64,000 nucleotides of DNA, from positions 59,813 through 123,812 of the forward strand of contig NZ_JAFIQY010000024.1 in the NCBI RefSeq assembly GCF_022271435.1. Direction: 5' to 3'. Shown here one piece after another: positions 50,169-58,467 of the stretch (position 1 is its first letter; each line of letters begins with the position of its first letter). This DNA comes from Streptomyces monomycini (GTDB lineage Bacteria > Actinomycetota > Actinomycetes > Streptomycetales > Streptomycetaceae). The notes beneath the pieces are model-generated. The model made no database searches and was not told the DNA's origin. It saw nothing but the letters and a program-made list of their open reading frames with translations. The translations under genes and the position numbers were made by a program.

Positions 50169-50441
50169 ATGGCTGAGAGCACCGTGACCGTACGGGAAGC
50201 CCGCGCGCATCTCGCGGACCACATCAACCGCGCCGAGCAGGGCGCGCCCACAGTGATCACTCGCAACGGCGTGCCGGTCGCGGCCGTCGTGCCGATCTCG
50301 GACTTCGACGCCCTGGAAGAAGCGGCCGATGTCCTGCTCGCCCGCGAGGCGGAAGCAGTCCTCACCGAGGGCGGCCCGAGCGTGAGCATGGCCGAACTGC
50401 TGGCGGATCTGTTCACCGAGAACCGCCGAGACGCGGCGTGA
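50169..50441 (+). CDS. Phd/YefM-family antitoxin
   Basis: 90 aa from ATG 50169. The N-terminal DNA-binding fold is typical: VTVREARAHLADHINRAEQGAPTVITRNGVPVAAVVPISDFDALEE. The C-terminal 35 residues, acidic and probably disordered alone (EAVLTEGGPSVSMAELLADLF), would wrap the toxin. It should bind the TGTACA sites at its own promoter. The stop overlaps the toxin start by 4 bp (GTGA), giving coupled translation with antitoxin first. Confidence 0.9.
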   Translation: MAESTVTVREARAHLADHINRAEQGAPTVITRNGVPVAAVVPISDFDALEEAADVLLAREAEAVLTEGGPSVSMAELLADLFTENRRDAA

Positions 50442-50707
50442 AGTACGCGTTCCGGTTCACCGCGGCGGCGCAGCGGCAGTTGCGGGCCATCGAGCGGCCC
50501 GCCGCCATGCGCATCCTCGCCGCGCTGACCGCGCTCGGCGAAGACCCGTACCGCGAAGACGCCGACATCAAGAAGCTGACCGGTCCATCGGGTCTCTACC
50601 GGCTCCGCATCGGCACCTACCGGGTCGCCTACCTGGTCGAGGACGGCGAACTCGTCATCCTCGTCGTCAAGGTCGGAGACCGGCGCGACATCTGCCGCGA
50701 CATCTGA
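50438..50707 (+). CDS. RelE/ParE-superfamily toxin
   Basis: 89 aa from GTG 50438. RelE-type fold: YAFRFTAAAQRQLRAIERPAAMRIL, then DADIKKLTGPSGLYRLRIGTYRVAYLVED, ending VKVGDRRDICRDI. The core basic residues expected of ribosome-dependent mRNA interferases (Lys/Arg in KKLTG, YRLRIG and YRV) are present. The partner is of Phd/YefM type, so this is a mixed pairing common in actinobacteria rather than YefM-YoeB. A GC hairpin follows. Confidence 0.9.
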   Translation: MKYAFRFTAAAQRQLRAIERPAAMRILAALTALGEDPYREDADIKKLTGPSGLYRLRIGTYRVAYLVEDGELVILVVKVGDRRDICRDI

Positions 50708-50713
50708 CGAGCG

Positions 50714-50743
50714 GGCCGCCCGGGCTTCCGTGTCCGGGCGGCC
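50714..50743. terminator. Terminator after toxin gene
   Basis: GGCCGCCCGG (50714-50723) and CCGGGCGGCC (50734-50743) with a 10-nt loop, followed by TTCTTGT. Convergent genes lie on both sides. Confidence 0.85.
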
Positions 50744-50798
50744 TTCTTGTCCGGTGGGTCAGCCGGCCCCGAAACCGGGCGGCCACTCCCCCGGATCG

Positions 50799-51740
50799 CT
50801 ACACGCAGCTCCAGGCGATGCCGTCCAGGATGTCGTGTTCGGAGACGACGACCTCGTCCGCGCCCACCCGTTCCATGATCGACAGGAGGACGAGGGCGCC
50901 CGCGCCGATGACGTCGACGCGGCCCGGGTGCATCGAGGGGATGGCGGCGCGCTCGTCGTGGGTGGCGGTCAGCAGGTGGTGGGTGATCTCGCGGACCTTG
51001 GCGAGCGGGACGCGCGTGTGGTGGATGGCCTCGGAGTCGTAGCCGGGCAGGTCCAGGGCGATGGCGGCGATCGTGATCACCGAGCCGGCCAGGCCGACGA
51101 GGGTGGCGGTCCGGTCCAGGGGGACGGTCCGCGCGGCCTCGTCCAGGGCGCGGTCGATGTCCGCCCGTACCGCGCTGATCTGCTCGTCACCGGGCGGGTC
51201 GATGATCTCGCCGTCCCGTACGAGGTGCCGCTCGCTCATCCGTACGCAGCCGATGTCCACGGAGCGGGCGGCCTGGACGGTCCCGGAGCCGAGGACGAAC
51301 TCGGTGGAGCCGCCGCCGATGTCGACGACCAGGTAGGGCTTCGCGAGGTCGGTGCGGCCGGTCAGCTCCTTGGTGGCGCCGGTGAAGGAGAACTCTGCCT
51401 CCTGGTCGCCGGTGATCACCTCGGGCTCGACGCCCAGGATGTCCACCACGCCGCGCACGAAGTCGTCCCGGTTCTCGGCGTCGCGGGAGGCCGAGGTGGC
51501 CACGAAGCGGACAGTCTCGGCGCCCAGCTCCCGGATCGCCCCGGCGTACTCGCGGCAGGCCGCGAAGGTGCGCTCCAGGGCCTCGGGGGCGAGCCGGCCG
51601 GTACGGTCCACGCCCTGGCCCAGGCGCACGATCGTCATCCGGCGGTCCAGGTCCTTCAGCTCACCGGTCGCCGGGTCGAGGTCGGCGATGAGCAGGCGGA
51701 TGGAGTTGGTGCCGCAGTCGACGGCCGCTACGCGCTTCAT
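50799..51740 (-). CDS. Exopolyphosphatase, Ppx/GppA family
   Basis: 313 aa from ATG 51740, overlapping the DUF501 stop by 4 bp, with GAAGGAG upstream. Actin-like ATPase fold: phosphate loop VAAVDCGTNSIRLLIAD, catalytic ATSASRDAENRDDF, second phosphate loop YLVVDIGGGSTEFVLG, and the C-terminal HPGRVDVIGAGALVLLSIM. The short form lacks a C-terminal HD domain, as usual for actinobacteria. It degrades polyphosphate or pppGpp. It is the last gene of the run divIC, DUF501, ppx downstream of eno. Confidence 0.92.
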   Translation of the reverse strand: MKRVAAVDCGTNSIRLLIADLDPATGELKDLDRRMTIVRLGQGVDRTGRLAPEALERTFAACREYAGAIRELGAETVRFVATSASRDAENRDDFVRGVVDILGVEPEVITGDQEAEFSFTGATKELTGRTDLAKPYLVVDIGGGSTEFVLGSGTVQAARSVDIGCVRMSERHLVRDGEIIDPPGDEQISAVRADIDRALDEAARTVPLDRTATLVGLAGSVITIAAIALDLPGYDSEAIHHTRVPLAKVREITHHLLTATHDERAAIPSMHPGRVDVIGAGALVLLSIMERVGADEVVVSEHDILDGIAWSCV

Positions 51741-52306
51741 GCGGTCGGGTCTCCTTCGCCCTCGGTGGTGTCCGTGCCGTCGGTGCAGGGGGTCACGCAC
51801 GGGCCCTTGCGCCACCACGCCGGCAGCATCGCGAGCGCCTCGTCGCCGAGCGGGTTGACGCCGGGGCCGGCCGCGAGCGAGTGGCCGACCAGGACGTGCA
51901 GGCACTTGACCCGGTCGGGCATGCCGCCCGCGCTGGGGAAGTTCTTGAGCTCCTCGATGGCGTCCCGGCGGCGGATGTAGTCCTCGTGGGCGGCCCGGTA
52001 CTTGTCGGCCAGCTCCGGGTCCGTGGCCAGCCGCTCGGTCATCTCCTTCATCACGCCGTTGGCCTCCAGCGTGCCGATCGCGGAGGCCGCGCGCGGGCAG
52101 GTGAGGTAGTAGAGCGTGGGGAAGGGGGTGCCGTCCTCCAGGCGCGGGGCCGTCTCGACGACGTCCGGCTGTCCGCAGGGGCAGCGGTGCGCGATGGCGC
52201 GCAGGCCGCGCGGCGGACGGCCGAGCTGTTCCTTGAAGGCCGCGATGTCCGCATCGGTGGGCTCGGTGCGCTCGGTCTGCGGCGGGGGCATGAGGTGTTC
52301 AGACAC
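51737..52306 (-). CDS. DUF501 domain protein
   Basis: About 189 aa from GTG 52306; ATG 52291 is an alternative and neither has a strong ribosome site. The core from residue 20 is the conserved actinobacterial DUF501: FKEQLGRPPRGLRAIAHRCPCGQPDVVETAPRLEDG, PTLYYLTCPRAASAIGTLE, and AGGMPDRVKCLHVLVGHSLAAGPGVNPLGDEAL. Cys/His positions (HRCPCG, TCP, KCLH, GH) suggest a metal site. Function is unknown, but it is always found between divIC and ppx in these genomes. Confidence 0.88.
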   Translation of the reverse strand: MSEHLMPPPQTERTEPTDADIAAFKEQLGRPPRGLRAIAHRCPCGQPDVVETAPRLEDGTPFPTLYYLTCPRAASAIGTLEANGVMKEMTERLATDPELADKYRAAHEDYIRRRDAIEELKNFPSAGGMPDRVKCLHVLVGHSLAAGPGVNPLGDEALAMLPAWWRKGPCVTPCTDGTDTTEGEGDPTA

Positions 52307-52389
52307 GGACGTGGGTGCTTTCGGTCGTGGCGGTGGTGGAGACGGCGGCGCCGTGCGGCGGGCCGGGCCGGGCGCGCGCCCCGCACAGG

Positions 52390-52839
52390 CTACTTGTCGG
52401 CGGCGTCCAGGCCGTTCCAGATGTTGTCGTACCAGGGGTCTTCGGTGGCGGCCTGGCCGGTGCGCCGCTTTCCCGTGCCGGATCCGTCCTGGACGATGAA
52501 GCCGGTCTCGCCGGGCCGGACGTAGTGCAGATGCAGCCGCGCCTGCTGGCGTACGTACTCCGGGTCCTGCCAGCGGGCCTTCTCGTCGCGCAGCTCGTCG
52601 GCGCGCAGCTGCGCCTCGGCGGCCTGGCGGCGCTGGTCGGCGATCTCGGAGCGCTGCGAGATGTACTGCCGGGTGGGGTAGGCGAGGGCGACGACCAGGG
52701 AGCACAGCACCAGCGCGAGCAGCGCCGCACGGCCGGTCAGGCGGCCCCGGCGGGGCCGTCCGGCGCGCTGGACCCGGGCGGCGGCCTGCTCGCCGAGCGC
52801 CTTGAGCCGGGTCGCGGTGGAGAACCGTTCCGCGGACAC
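52390..52839 (-). CDS. divIC: Septum formation initiator family protein (FtsB/DivIC)
   Basis: 149 aa from GTG 52839, with GGGAGGCGAC upstream. A short cytoplasmic tail, one membrane helix at about 38-56 (ALLALVLCSLVVALAYP), then an extracytoplasmic coiled coil (QRSEIADQRRQAAEAQLRADELRDEKARW). The conserved DPEYVRQQARLHLHYVRPGETGFIV is next to a low-complexity C-terminus. It is a divisome component that in Streptomyces supports sporulation septation rather than growth. It follows eno. Confidence 0.88.
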   Translation of the reverse strand: MSAERFSTATRLKALGEQAAARVQRAGRPRRGRLTGRAALLALVLCSLVVALAYPTRQYISQRSEIADQRRQAAEAQLRADELRDEKARWQDPEYVRQQARLHLHYVRPGETGFIVQDGSGTGKRRTGQAATEDPWYDNIWNGLDAADK

Positions 52840-52885
52840 GTCGCCTCCCCTGGGTCACCGGGCCCGGGAGGGCCCGGCCCGCAGC

Positions 52886-52932
52886 ACGTACGTCCCCGGC
52901 AACGGTACGGGACCGCTGCCGGGGACGTACGT
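52886..52932. terminator. Terminator of enolase gene
   Basis: ACGTACGTCCCCGGCA (52886-52901) and TGCCGGGGACGTACGT (52917-52932), a perfect 16-bp stem between eno and divIC. Transcription of divIC may therefore depend partly on read-through. Confidence 0.85.
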
Positions 52933-52992
52933 ATTCACGGCTTCCGGGGCCGTTCGCGGCCCGCGGGGCTCAGCTTCTCGCCGACGCCGGTG

Positions 52993-54279
52993 TCAGTCCG
53001 CGACGCGGAACCGCGGGAAGGCGGAGCGGCCCGCGTAGACCGCCGCGTCGTCGAGGATCTCCTCGATGCGCAGCAGCTGGTTGTACTTGGCGACGCGCTC
53101 GGAGCGGGCCGGGGCGCCGGTCTTGATCTGGCCGCAGTTGGTGGCGACGGCCAGGTCGGCGATGGTGACGTCCTCGGTCTCGCCGGAGCGGTGCGACATC
53201 ATGCACTTGAAGCCGTTGCGCTGGGCCAGCTCGACGGCGTCCAGGGTCTCGGTCAGCGAGCCGATCTGGTTGACCTTGACCAGCAGGGCGTTGGCCGAGT
53301 TCTCCTCGATGCCGCGGGCCAGGCGCTCCGGGTTGGTGACGAACAGGTCGTCGCCGACCAGCTGCACCTTGGAGCCCAGGCGCTCGGTGATGACGTTCCA
53401 GCCGGCCCAGTCGTCCTCGAACAGCGGGTCCTCGATGGAGACCAGCGGGTAGGCGGCGACGAGCTCCTCGTAGTACGAGGTCATCTGCTCGGCGGTGCGC
53501 TGCTCGCCCTCGAACTCGTAGACGCCGTCCTTGTAGAACTCGGAGGCGGCGACGTCGAGCGCCAGCGCGATGTCCTGGCCGGGGGTGTAACCGGCTTCCT
53601 TGATCGCTTCGAGGATCAGGTCCAGGGCCTCGCGGTTGGAGCCCAGGTTCGGGGCGAAGCCGCCCTCGTCGCCCAGGCCGGTGGCCAGGCCCTTGCCCTT
53701 CAGGACCTTCTTGAGGGTGTGGTAGACCTCGGTGCCCCAGCGCAGCGCCTCGGAGAAGGACTCCGCGCCGATCGGGGCGATCATGAATTCCTGGATGTCC
53801 ACGTTGGAGTCGGCGTGCGAGCCGCCGTTCAGGATGTTCATCATCGGGACCGGCAGCACGTGGGCGTTCGGGCCGCCGAGGTAGCGGAACAGCGGCAGGT
53901 CGCTGGCCTCGGAGGCGGCGTGCGCGACGGCCAGGGAGACGCCGAGGATGGCGTTGGCGCCGAGCGAGCCCTTGTTGTCGGTGGCGTCCAGGTCGAACAT
54001 GGCCTGGTCGATCAGGCGCTGCTCGGTGGCGTCGTAGCCGACCAGCTCCGGGCCGATCTGCTCGATGACCGCGAGGACGGCCTTCTCCACGCCCTTGCCC
54101 TGGTAGCGGGCGGGGTCACCGTCACGCAGCTCGATGGCCTCGAAGGCGCCGGTCGAGGCACCGGACGGGACGGCGGCACGGCCGGTGCTGCCGTCGTCGA
54201 GGCCGACCTCGACCTCGACCGTGGGATTGCCTCGCGAGTCGAGGATCTCGCGAGCTACGACGACGTCGATGGACGGCAC
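52993..54279 (-). CDS. eno: Enolase
   Basis: 428 aa from GTG 54279, with AAGGAG 5 nt upstream. It converts 2-phosphoglycerate to phosphoenolpyruvate. Signatures: AREILDSRGNPTVEVEV at the N-terminus, SGASTGAFEAIELRDGD (flexible loop), the Mg2+ ligands in LALDVAASEF, SIEDPLFEDDW and QLVGDDLFVTN, catalytic Lys in LVKVNQIGSLTET, and MMSHRSGETED near the end. Full length. Confidence 0.98.
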   Translation of the reverse strand: MPSIDVVVAREILDSRGNPTVEVEVGLDDGSTGRAAVPSGASTGAFEAIELRDGDPARYQGKGVEKAVLAVIEQIGPELVGYDATEQRLIDQAMFDLDATDNKGSLGANAILGVSLAVAHAASEASDLPLFRYLGGPNAHVLPVPMMNILNGGSHADSNVDIQEFMIAPIGAESFSEALRWGTEVYHTLKKVLKGKGLATGLGDEGGFAPNLGSNREALDLILEAIKEAGYTPGQDIALALDVAASEFYKDGVYEFEGEQRTAEQMTSYYEELVAAYPLVSIEDPLFEDDWAGWNVITERLGSKVQLVGDDLFVTNPERLARGIEENSANALLVKVNQIGSLTETLDAVELAQRNGFKCMMSHRSGETEDVTIADLAVATNCGQIKTGAPARSERVAKYNQLLRIEEILDDAAVYAGRSAFPRFRVAD

Positions 54280-54711
54280 GTTGTCTCCTTCATGGGTGTC
54301 TGGAGTTCTGCAGCACGAGCCTAACGGCCTCCGGGGGTTCCGCTCGCCGCCAGCCCGGTCCTCGGGATGAATACACCCGCAAAGGCCCTGTTCACGGGAC
54401 GTATGGGTGCAATGTTCGCTGAAGGGAGAAGTCGGCGGACGGGGGCGGGGCGGACCCGGCGGGGCGGCCGGGACGATGGCCCTCCAGGGCCCTGGGCGGC
54501 CCCTGGCCGGGACGGCCGGGCCGGCTCGTGGCCGGGGAAAAGGAGAAGCCCCGCCGCGGCGCCTGCGGGGGACAGGCGCCGTGGCGGGGCAGTCTCACGG
54601 GAAGAGCGGATTCCCGGGATGAGCGGCCCCCGGGGTGCGGGGCGGCCCGTACGTACCGCCGTACGTACGGAGTGCCACGGTCACCCGGGATCTCTCAGGG
54701 CTCGGACCGGC
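54280..54711. other. Gap between eno and rpfA
   Basis: 432 bp. It contains the rpfA terminator (54548-54590) and the eno promoter region. No gene is recognised; a minus-strand frame here has no ribosome site. Confidence 0.5.
54548..54590. terminator. Terminator of rpfA
   Basis: GCCCCGCCGCGGCGCCTG (54548-54565) and CAGGCGCCGTGGCGGGGC (54573-54590) pair over 18 bp with one wobble and a 7-nt loop. Confidence 0.88.
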
Positions 54712-55419
54712 TCAGACGGCCAGCTTCTGGCCCGGGAAGATCAGGTTGGGGTTGCCGCCGATGACGGACTTGTTGTTGGCGTAGACCGACTTCCAGTTCT
54801 TGCCGTGGGAAGCGGCGATCTTGGCGAGGGTGTCACCGGACTTCACGGTGTAGTTGCCCTCGGGGTTCGACTTCGGCGTGGACTTCTGCGCCGGGGCCGG
54901 GGTCTTGCGGGCCAGCTCCTCGCCCTGCTTGCGGGCCTCGGAGCGCGAGGTGTTCTGCGGGGCGGAGTAGGAGCGCTGCGACTTGTAGGTCTTGTGCGAC
55001 TTGTGCGAGCTGCTGCCGTGCGACGAGCCGCCGTCGGCCTTGGCGTTCGCGTTGCCCTGGCCGAGGTGGCCGCCGGCGCAGGTCCAGGCACCCGGGCCCT
55101 GGATGGCGAGCAGGCGCTCGGCCGCGGCGATCTGCTGGCTCTTGCTGGCCTGGTCGGCGCGCGGGGCGTACTGGGTACCGCCGGCGGCGGCCCAGCTGGA
55201 GTTCGAGAACTGCAGGCCACCGTAGTAGCCGTTACCGGTGTTGATCGACCAGTTGCCACCGGACTCGCACTGGGCGACGGCGTCCCAGTTGTTGCCCGCG
55301 GCGGAGGCAGAGGTGGCGCCCATCAGCGGGACGGCCACAGCGGCACCGGCGACGCCCGCCAGCGTGGCGACGCGGACGGCCTTGGAGGGACGACGGTGCT
55401 TGCCCTTGGTGTTCAGCAT
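54712..55419 (-). CDS. rpfA: Resuscitation-promoting factor-type muralytic enzyme with LysM (RpfA)
   Basis: 235 aa from ATG 55419. Signal peptide of about 40 residues (ending ATSASA). The Rpf lytic transglycosylase domain (42-117) is NNWDAVAQCESGGNWSINTGNGYYGGLQFSNSSW; its catalytic Glu is in CESGG and a second Cys in AWTCAGGH forms the disulphide. A Ser/His/Lys/Asn-rich linker and one C-terminal LysM (GNYTVKSGDTLAKIAASHGKNW...NPNLIFPGQKLAV) follow. It cleaves peptidoglycan during germination and outgrowth. The long leader carries a c-di-AMP riboswitch. The name follows S. coelicolor SCO3097 from memory. Confidence 0.92.
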   Translation of the reverse strand: MLNTKGKHRRPSKAVRVATLAGVAGAAVAVPLMGATSASAAGNNWDAVAQCESGGNWSINTGNGYYGGLQFSNSSWAAAGGTQYAPRADQASKSQQIAAAERLLAIQGPGAWTCAGGHLGQGNANAKADGGSSHGSSSHKSHKTYKSQRSYSAPQNTSRSEARKQGEELARKTPAPAQKSTPKSNPEGNYTVKSGDTLAKIAASHGKNWKSVYANNKSVIGGNPNLIFPGQKLAV

Positions 55420-55494
55420 GGTTGTTCCTCACCGACGCCTGCGAGGTGAGCTGTCGGGTTCGGGCCATGTGAGTTGCCCGGCCGTGTGTGCTTC

Positions 55495-55660
55495 ACACAT
55501 GGCTTCACCCCTAGCCGGTTGGACCCGCTTCCGCGGGCGGGGCCGGCGCTTACCTTGGGTCCCCCGCTCCTGCCTTCGGCGCTCTCGCGTCGAGTGACCT
55601 CCGACCACCGGCAGGATTCGGCGTGTGATCGAAGGGCCCGCTTTGGCGAGCGATGAAGAC
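55495..55660 (-). promoter_or_regulatory. ydaO-type c-di-AMP riboswitch in rpfA leader
   Basis: The leader of rpfA on the minus strand contains conserved pieces of the ydaO/yuaA class in order. GCCGAATCCTGCC (55610-55622) comes first, then GCGCCGAAGGCAGGAGCGGG into GGGGGACCCAAGG (about 55553-55582), then GGGGTGAAGCC (55501-55511). Ligand binding in this class normally turns the downstream gene off. An rpfA riboswitch of this class is described in S. coelicolor. Between the aptamer and the ATG, GGCCGGGC/GCCCG segments could form the switching hairpin. Exact ends are approximate. Confidence 0.85.
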
Positions 55661-55843
55661 GGTAAACAGGAACACCCCGCGGGTTCAAACCCCTACATCT
55701 GAGGCCAGTTGACCCCCAGACATCACAGGATCATCACATTTCCGCAGGTCGCCGCAGGTTTGGAAACAATGGACGGGACGGTCACCGCGGTCCCGAACGA
55801 GATCCATGTCTCACTTTCACCAAAGCGGTCAAATCCCCACGAA

Positions 55844-56860
55844 CTATCCCTGTTGGTCGCCGACCTCAAGGCGCTGACCAGGGTGGATAAGGTCCGGATC
55901 GCCCCCGATGACACCTTTGTTGGCCTCGTAGAGCGCCGGCCAGCCCCCGGAGACTCCGCGGTCCTCCGCGATGGCTGACAGGTTGTCACCGGGGCGCACG
56001 GTGTAGTCACCTGGCGCGCCCGGGTCCGTGCGGTGCGCGTCGCCGCCCCGCGAGGGGTGGCCCCCGCCGGACCGGCCCGCGTCACCGGAGCCCGCGCCCG
56101 TACCCGTACCTGTGCCCGCGTCCGTGCCCGTACCCGCGTCCGCACCCGTGCCGGGCTGCTCCGCGGGCCGGCCGCGGTGCTTGCCCTGCGACGGGGGCGT
56201 GGTGGGGCCCGTGGAGGCGCCGTCGCCCGGGGTGGCCGGGTCGGCGGGGCGCGACGGGTCCTGCGCACGGCCCGTGCCGGACGGGTCCGGCGTACGGGAC
56301 GGGTCCGGGGTGCCGGCCGGGCCGGTGGGCGACGGCTTCGGCTCCGGGGTGCGCGTGCCGCCGGACTCCGGTGTCCCGGACGGCTTGGACGGCTTGGTGG
56401 AGGGCGTCGGGGTGGACGGGGACGGCGAGGAGGGCTCCGGGGACGGCGTCGCCGTACCGCCCGGGTCGACGTCCGGCCCGCTGCCGCCCCGCTTGAGCCC
56501 CGCGTTCACCGCACAGCTCGGCCAGGCGTCGGGGCCGCGCGCGGCGAGGATCGACTCGGCGACGGCCATTTGCTGCGAGCGGCTGGCCAGGTCGGGGCGC
56601 GAGGCGTAGGACGGGCCGCCGTAGCGGTCCCACATCTCCTGGGTGAGCTGGAGCCCGCCGTAGAACCCGTTGCCGCCGTCGGCGCTCCACACCCCGCTGC
56701 TCTCGCACTGCGCGACGCGGTCCCAGGTGGCCGCGTCGGCGGCGTTGGCGCTGCTCGCGGCGAGCAGGGGCATGGCGAGGGCGCCGCCGGCGACTCCCGC
56801 CGTGACGAAGATGGCCGGAGCCTGGCGGGGGCGTCGGTGACGGCCGTTCCCGGAGCGCAT
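55844..56860 (-). CDS. rpfC: Resuscitation-promoting factor-type protein with long linker and LysM (RpfC-like)
   Basis: 338 aa from ATG 56860, with GAAAGGC upstream. Signal peptide (about 1-40, ending SSANA), then an Rpf domain (43-118): ATWDRVAQCESSGVWSADGGNGFYGGLQLTQEMWDRYGG with catalytic Glu in CESSG, and a second Cys in WPSCAVNAG. The linker of about 165 residues is Pro/Ser/Thr/Gly/Asp-rich with simple repeats (TPSP, DAGTGTD). A C-terminal LysM follows (GDYTVRPGDNLSAIAEDRGVSGGW...DPDLIHPGQRLEV). It is probably a paralogue of RpfA by tandem duplication. The name follows S. coelicolor SCO3098 from memory. Confidence 0.88.
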   Translation of the reverse strand: MRSGNGRHRRPRQAPAIFVTAGVAGGALAMPLLAASSANAADAATWDRVAQCESSGVWSADGGNGFYGGLQLTQEMWDRYGGPSYASRPDLASRSQQMAVAESILAARGPDAWPSCAVNAGLKRGGSGPDVDPGGTATPSPEPSSPSPSTPTPSTKPSKPSGTPESGGTRTPEPKPSPTGPAGTPDPSRTPDPSGTGRAQDPSRPADPATPGDGASTGPTTPPSQGKHRGRPAEQPGTGADAGTGTDAGTGTGTGAGSGDAGRSGGGHPSRGGDAHRTDPGAPGDYTVRPGDNLSAIAEDRGVSGGWPALYEANKGVIGGDPDLIHPGQRLEVGDQQG

Positions 56861-56952
56861 GCGGTTGCCTTTCGAGCGGCGGTTGAGTTGTCGTCGAGAG
56901 GCCGGCGCCGTCGGCTGCGTGGCCCGTGCGCTGCCGCGCCGCCCGCCCCGGC

Positions 56953-56995
56953 CTTTCAAACGGTTGAAAGTAGCGGTGCGGCCCGTCCGTCACAA
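56953..56995 (-). promoter_or_regulatory. rpfC promoter with palindrome CTTTCAA-ACGG-TTGAAAG
   Basis: On the minus strand, -35 TTGTGA (56990-56995), 17-bp spacer and -10 TACTTT (56967-56972). An inverted repeat with 7-bp perfect arms (56953-56959 and 56964-56970) overlaps the -10 and start site, suited to a repressor. The leader to the ATG is about 100 nt. Confidence 0.6.
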
Positions 56996-57084
56996 GCCGG
57001 TGTAGCGGAGATCACGCGCAGGTCACGGCCTGACGTGATGTCATGTACGGTCGGGCACGCGGAACCGCGCGTACGGAAGCGGCG

Positions 57085-58458
57085 TCACCTTCGTACGGGT
57101 GTGAATTCCACCGGCAGGGCCCGCAGCCCCCGCATGATCAGCCCGCCGCGCCAGCGCAGCTCGTCCGGGTCGGCGCCGAGCCGGAGGTCCGGCAGCCGGG
57201 TCAGCAGGCCGGCTATCGCGGTCCGGCCTTCGAGGCGGGCCAGCGGCGCGCCCAGGCAGTAGTGGATGCCGTGGCCGTATCCGAGGTGCTGGTTGTCGCG
57301 GCGGGACAGGTCCAGGACGTCCGGCCCCGGGAAGCGCTCGGGATCGCGGTCGGCGGCGGCCAGGACGACCAGGACCGGGTCGCCCTCGGCGATCCGCTGC
57401 CCGCCGAGGGCGAGGTCCCGGGTGGCGAAGCGCCAGGTGGCCAGCTCGACCGGGCCGTCGTAGCGCAGCAGCTCCTCGACGCCGGTGGCGAGCAGTTCCT
57501 CGTCGCCCTCGGCGGCGGCCTTCTGGAGCAGCCGGCGCTGCTCGGGGTGGCGCAGCAGCTGGTACACGCCGTTGCCGATGAGGTTGACGGTGGTCTCGAA
57601 GCCGGCGAACAGCAGGATGAAGGCCATCGCGGCGGCCTCGTTCTCGGTGAGGTGCTCGCCGTGGTCGGAGGCGCGGATCAGGCCGGAGATCAGGTCGTCG
57701 GCCCCCTCGTCGCCGAGCGACTCGCGCTTGCGGTGGATCAGCTCGGCGAGGTAGCCGCGCATCTTCTTCACCGACCGGGCGACGCCGCCGCGCGGCCCGC
57801 CGCCGTGCCGGATCATCATCCCCGCCCAGTCGCGGAAGTCGTCCTGGTCCTCGCGCGGGACGCCGAGCAGGTCGCAGATGGCGTAGATGGGCAGCGGGAA
57901 GGCGAACTCGTGGATGAGGTCGGCCTCGCCGCGCTCCGCGAAGGAGTCGATGAAGGCGTCCGTCAGTTCCTGTACGCGGGGCGCGAACCGGGCGATACGG
58001 CGCGGGGTGAACGCCTTGGAGACCAGCCGGCGCAGCCGGGTGTGGTCCGGCGGGTCGATGTTGAGCAGGTGCGTCATCAGGTTCGCGCCGCGCTCGCCGG
58101 GGATGCCGACCTTGCCCTTGCCGTGCGCGGCCTCGCTGTGGTGCACCGGGTTCTTCGACAGCCGGGTGTCGGCGAGCGCCTGCCGCGCGTCGGTGTACCG
58201 GGTCACCAGCCAGGCCTCGACGCCGCTGGGCAGCCGCGTGCGGTGCACGGGCGCGTGCTCGCGCAGCCAGGCGTACGCCGGGTACGGGTCGGAGGCGAAC
58301 TCCCACGTGAACAGTTCCGGGCAGGCGGGGGCGGCCGCCGGGCCGGTCACGGGGCAGGCGGGCCCGGCCCCGGAGGGGTCGGCGGGCCGCTCGCCGGAGG
58401 GGGGACCGGCGGAGGGATCGGCGGGAGAATCGGCGGGGAGAGAGGGCTGCGGTCGCAC
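57085..58458 (-). CDS. Cytochrome P450 (CYP107-like)
   Basis: 457 aa. Heme-binding loop HLGYGHGIHYCLGAPLARLE with Cys401; I-helix AGFETT (285-290) with Glu in the acid position; K-helix ExxR at E329/R332. About 45 N-terminal residues are Pro/Ala/Asp-rich and precede the usual start of bacterial P450s. Since GTG 58458 has a ribosome-like sequence only 2 nt away, translation might begin further in, for example at GTG of VTGPAAAP. No ferredoxin gene is adjacent. Conserved position after the rpf genes suggests CYP107U-type, an orphan P450; the substrate is unknown. Confidence 0.92.
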   Translation of the reverse strand: MRPQPSLPADSPADPSAGPPSGERPADPSGAGPACPVTGPAAAPACPELFTWEFASDPYPAYAWLREHAPVHRTRLPSGVEAWLVTRYTDARQALADTRLSKNPVHHSEAAHGKGKVGIPGERGANLMTHLLNIDPPDHTRLRRLVSKAFTPRRIARFAPRVQELTDAFIDSFAERGEADLIHEFAFPLPIYAICDLLGVPREDQDDFRDWAGMMIRHGGGPRGGVARSVKKMRGYLAELIHRKRESLGDEGADDLISGLIRASDHGEHLTENEAAAMAFILLFAGFETTVNLIGNGVYQLLRHPEQRRLLQKAAAEGDEELLATGVEELLRYDGPVELATWRFATRDLALGGQRIAEGDPVLVVLAAADRDPERFPGPDVLDLSRRDNQHLGYGHGIHYCLGAPLARLEGRTAIAGLLTRLPDLRLGADPDELRWRGGLIMRGLRALPVEFTPVRR

Positions 58459-58467
58459 CCCTCGACG

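Noticed and set aside
55709..55978. Plus-strand ORF of 89 codons upstream of rpfA
   Set aside because: It overlaps the 3' end of the well-supported rpfC gene, lacks a ribosome site and has poor third-position GC in its first half.
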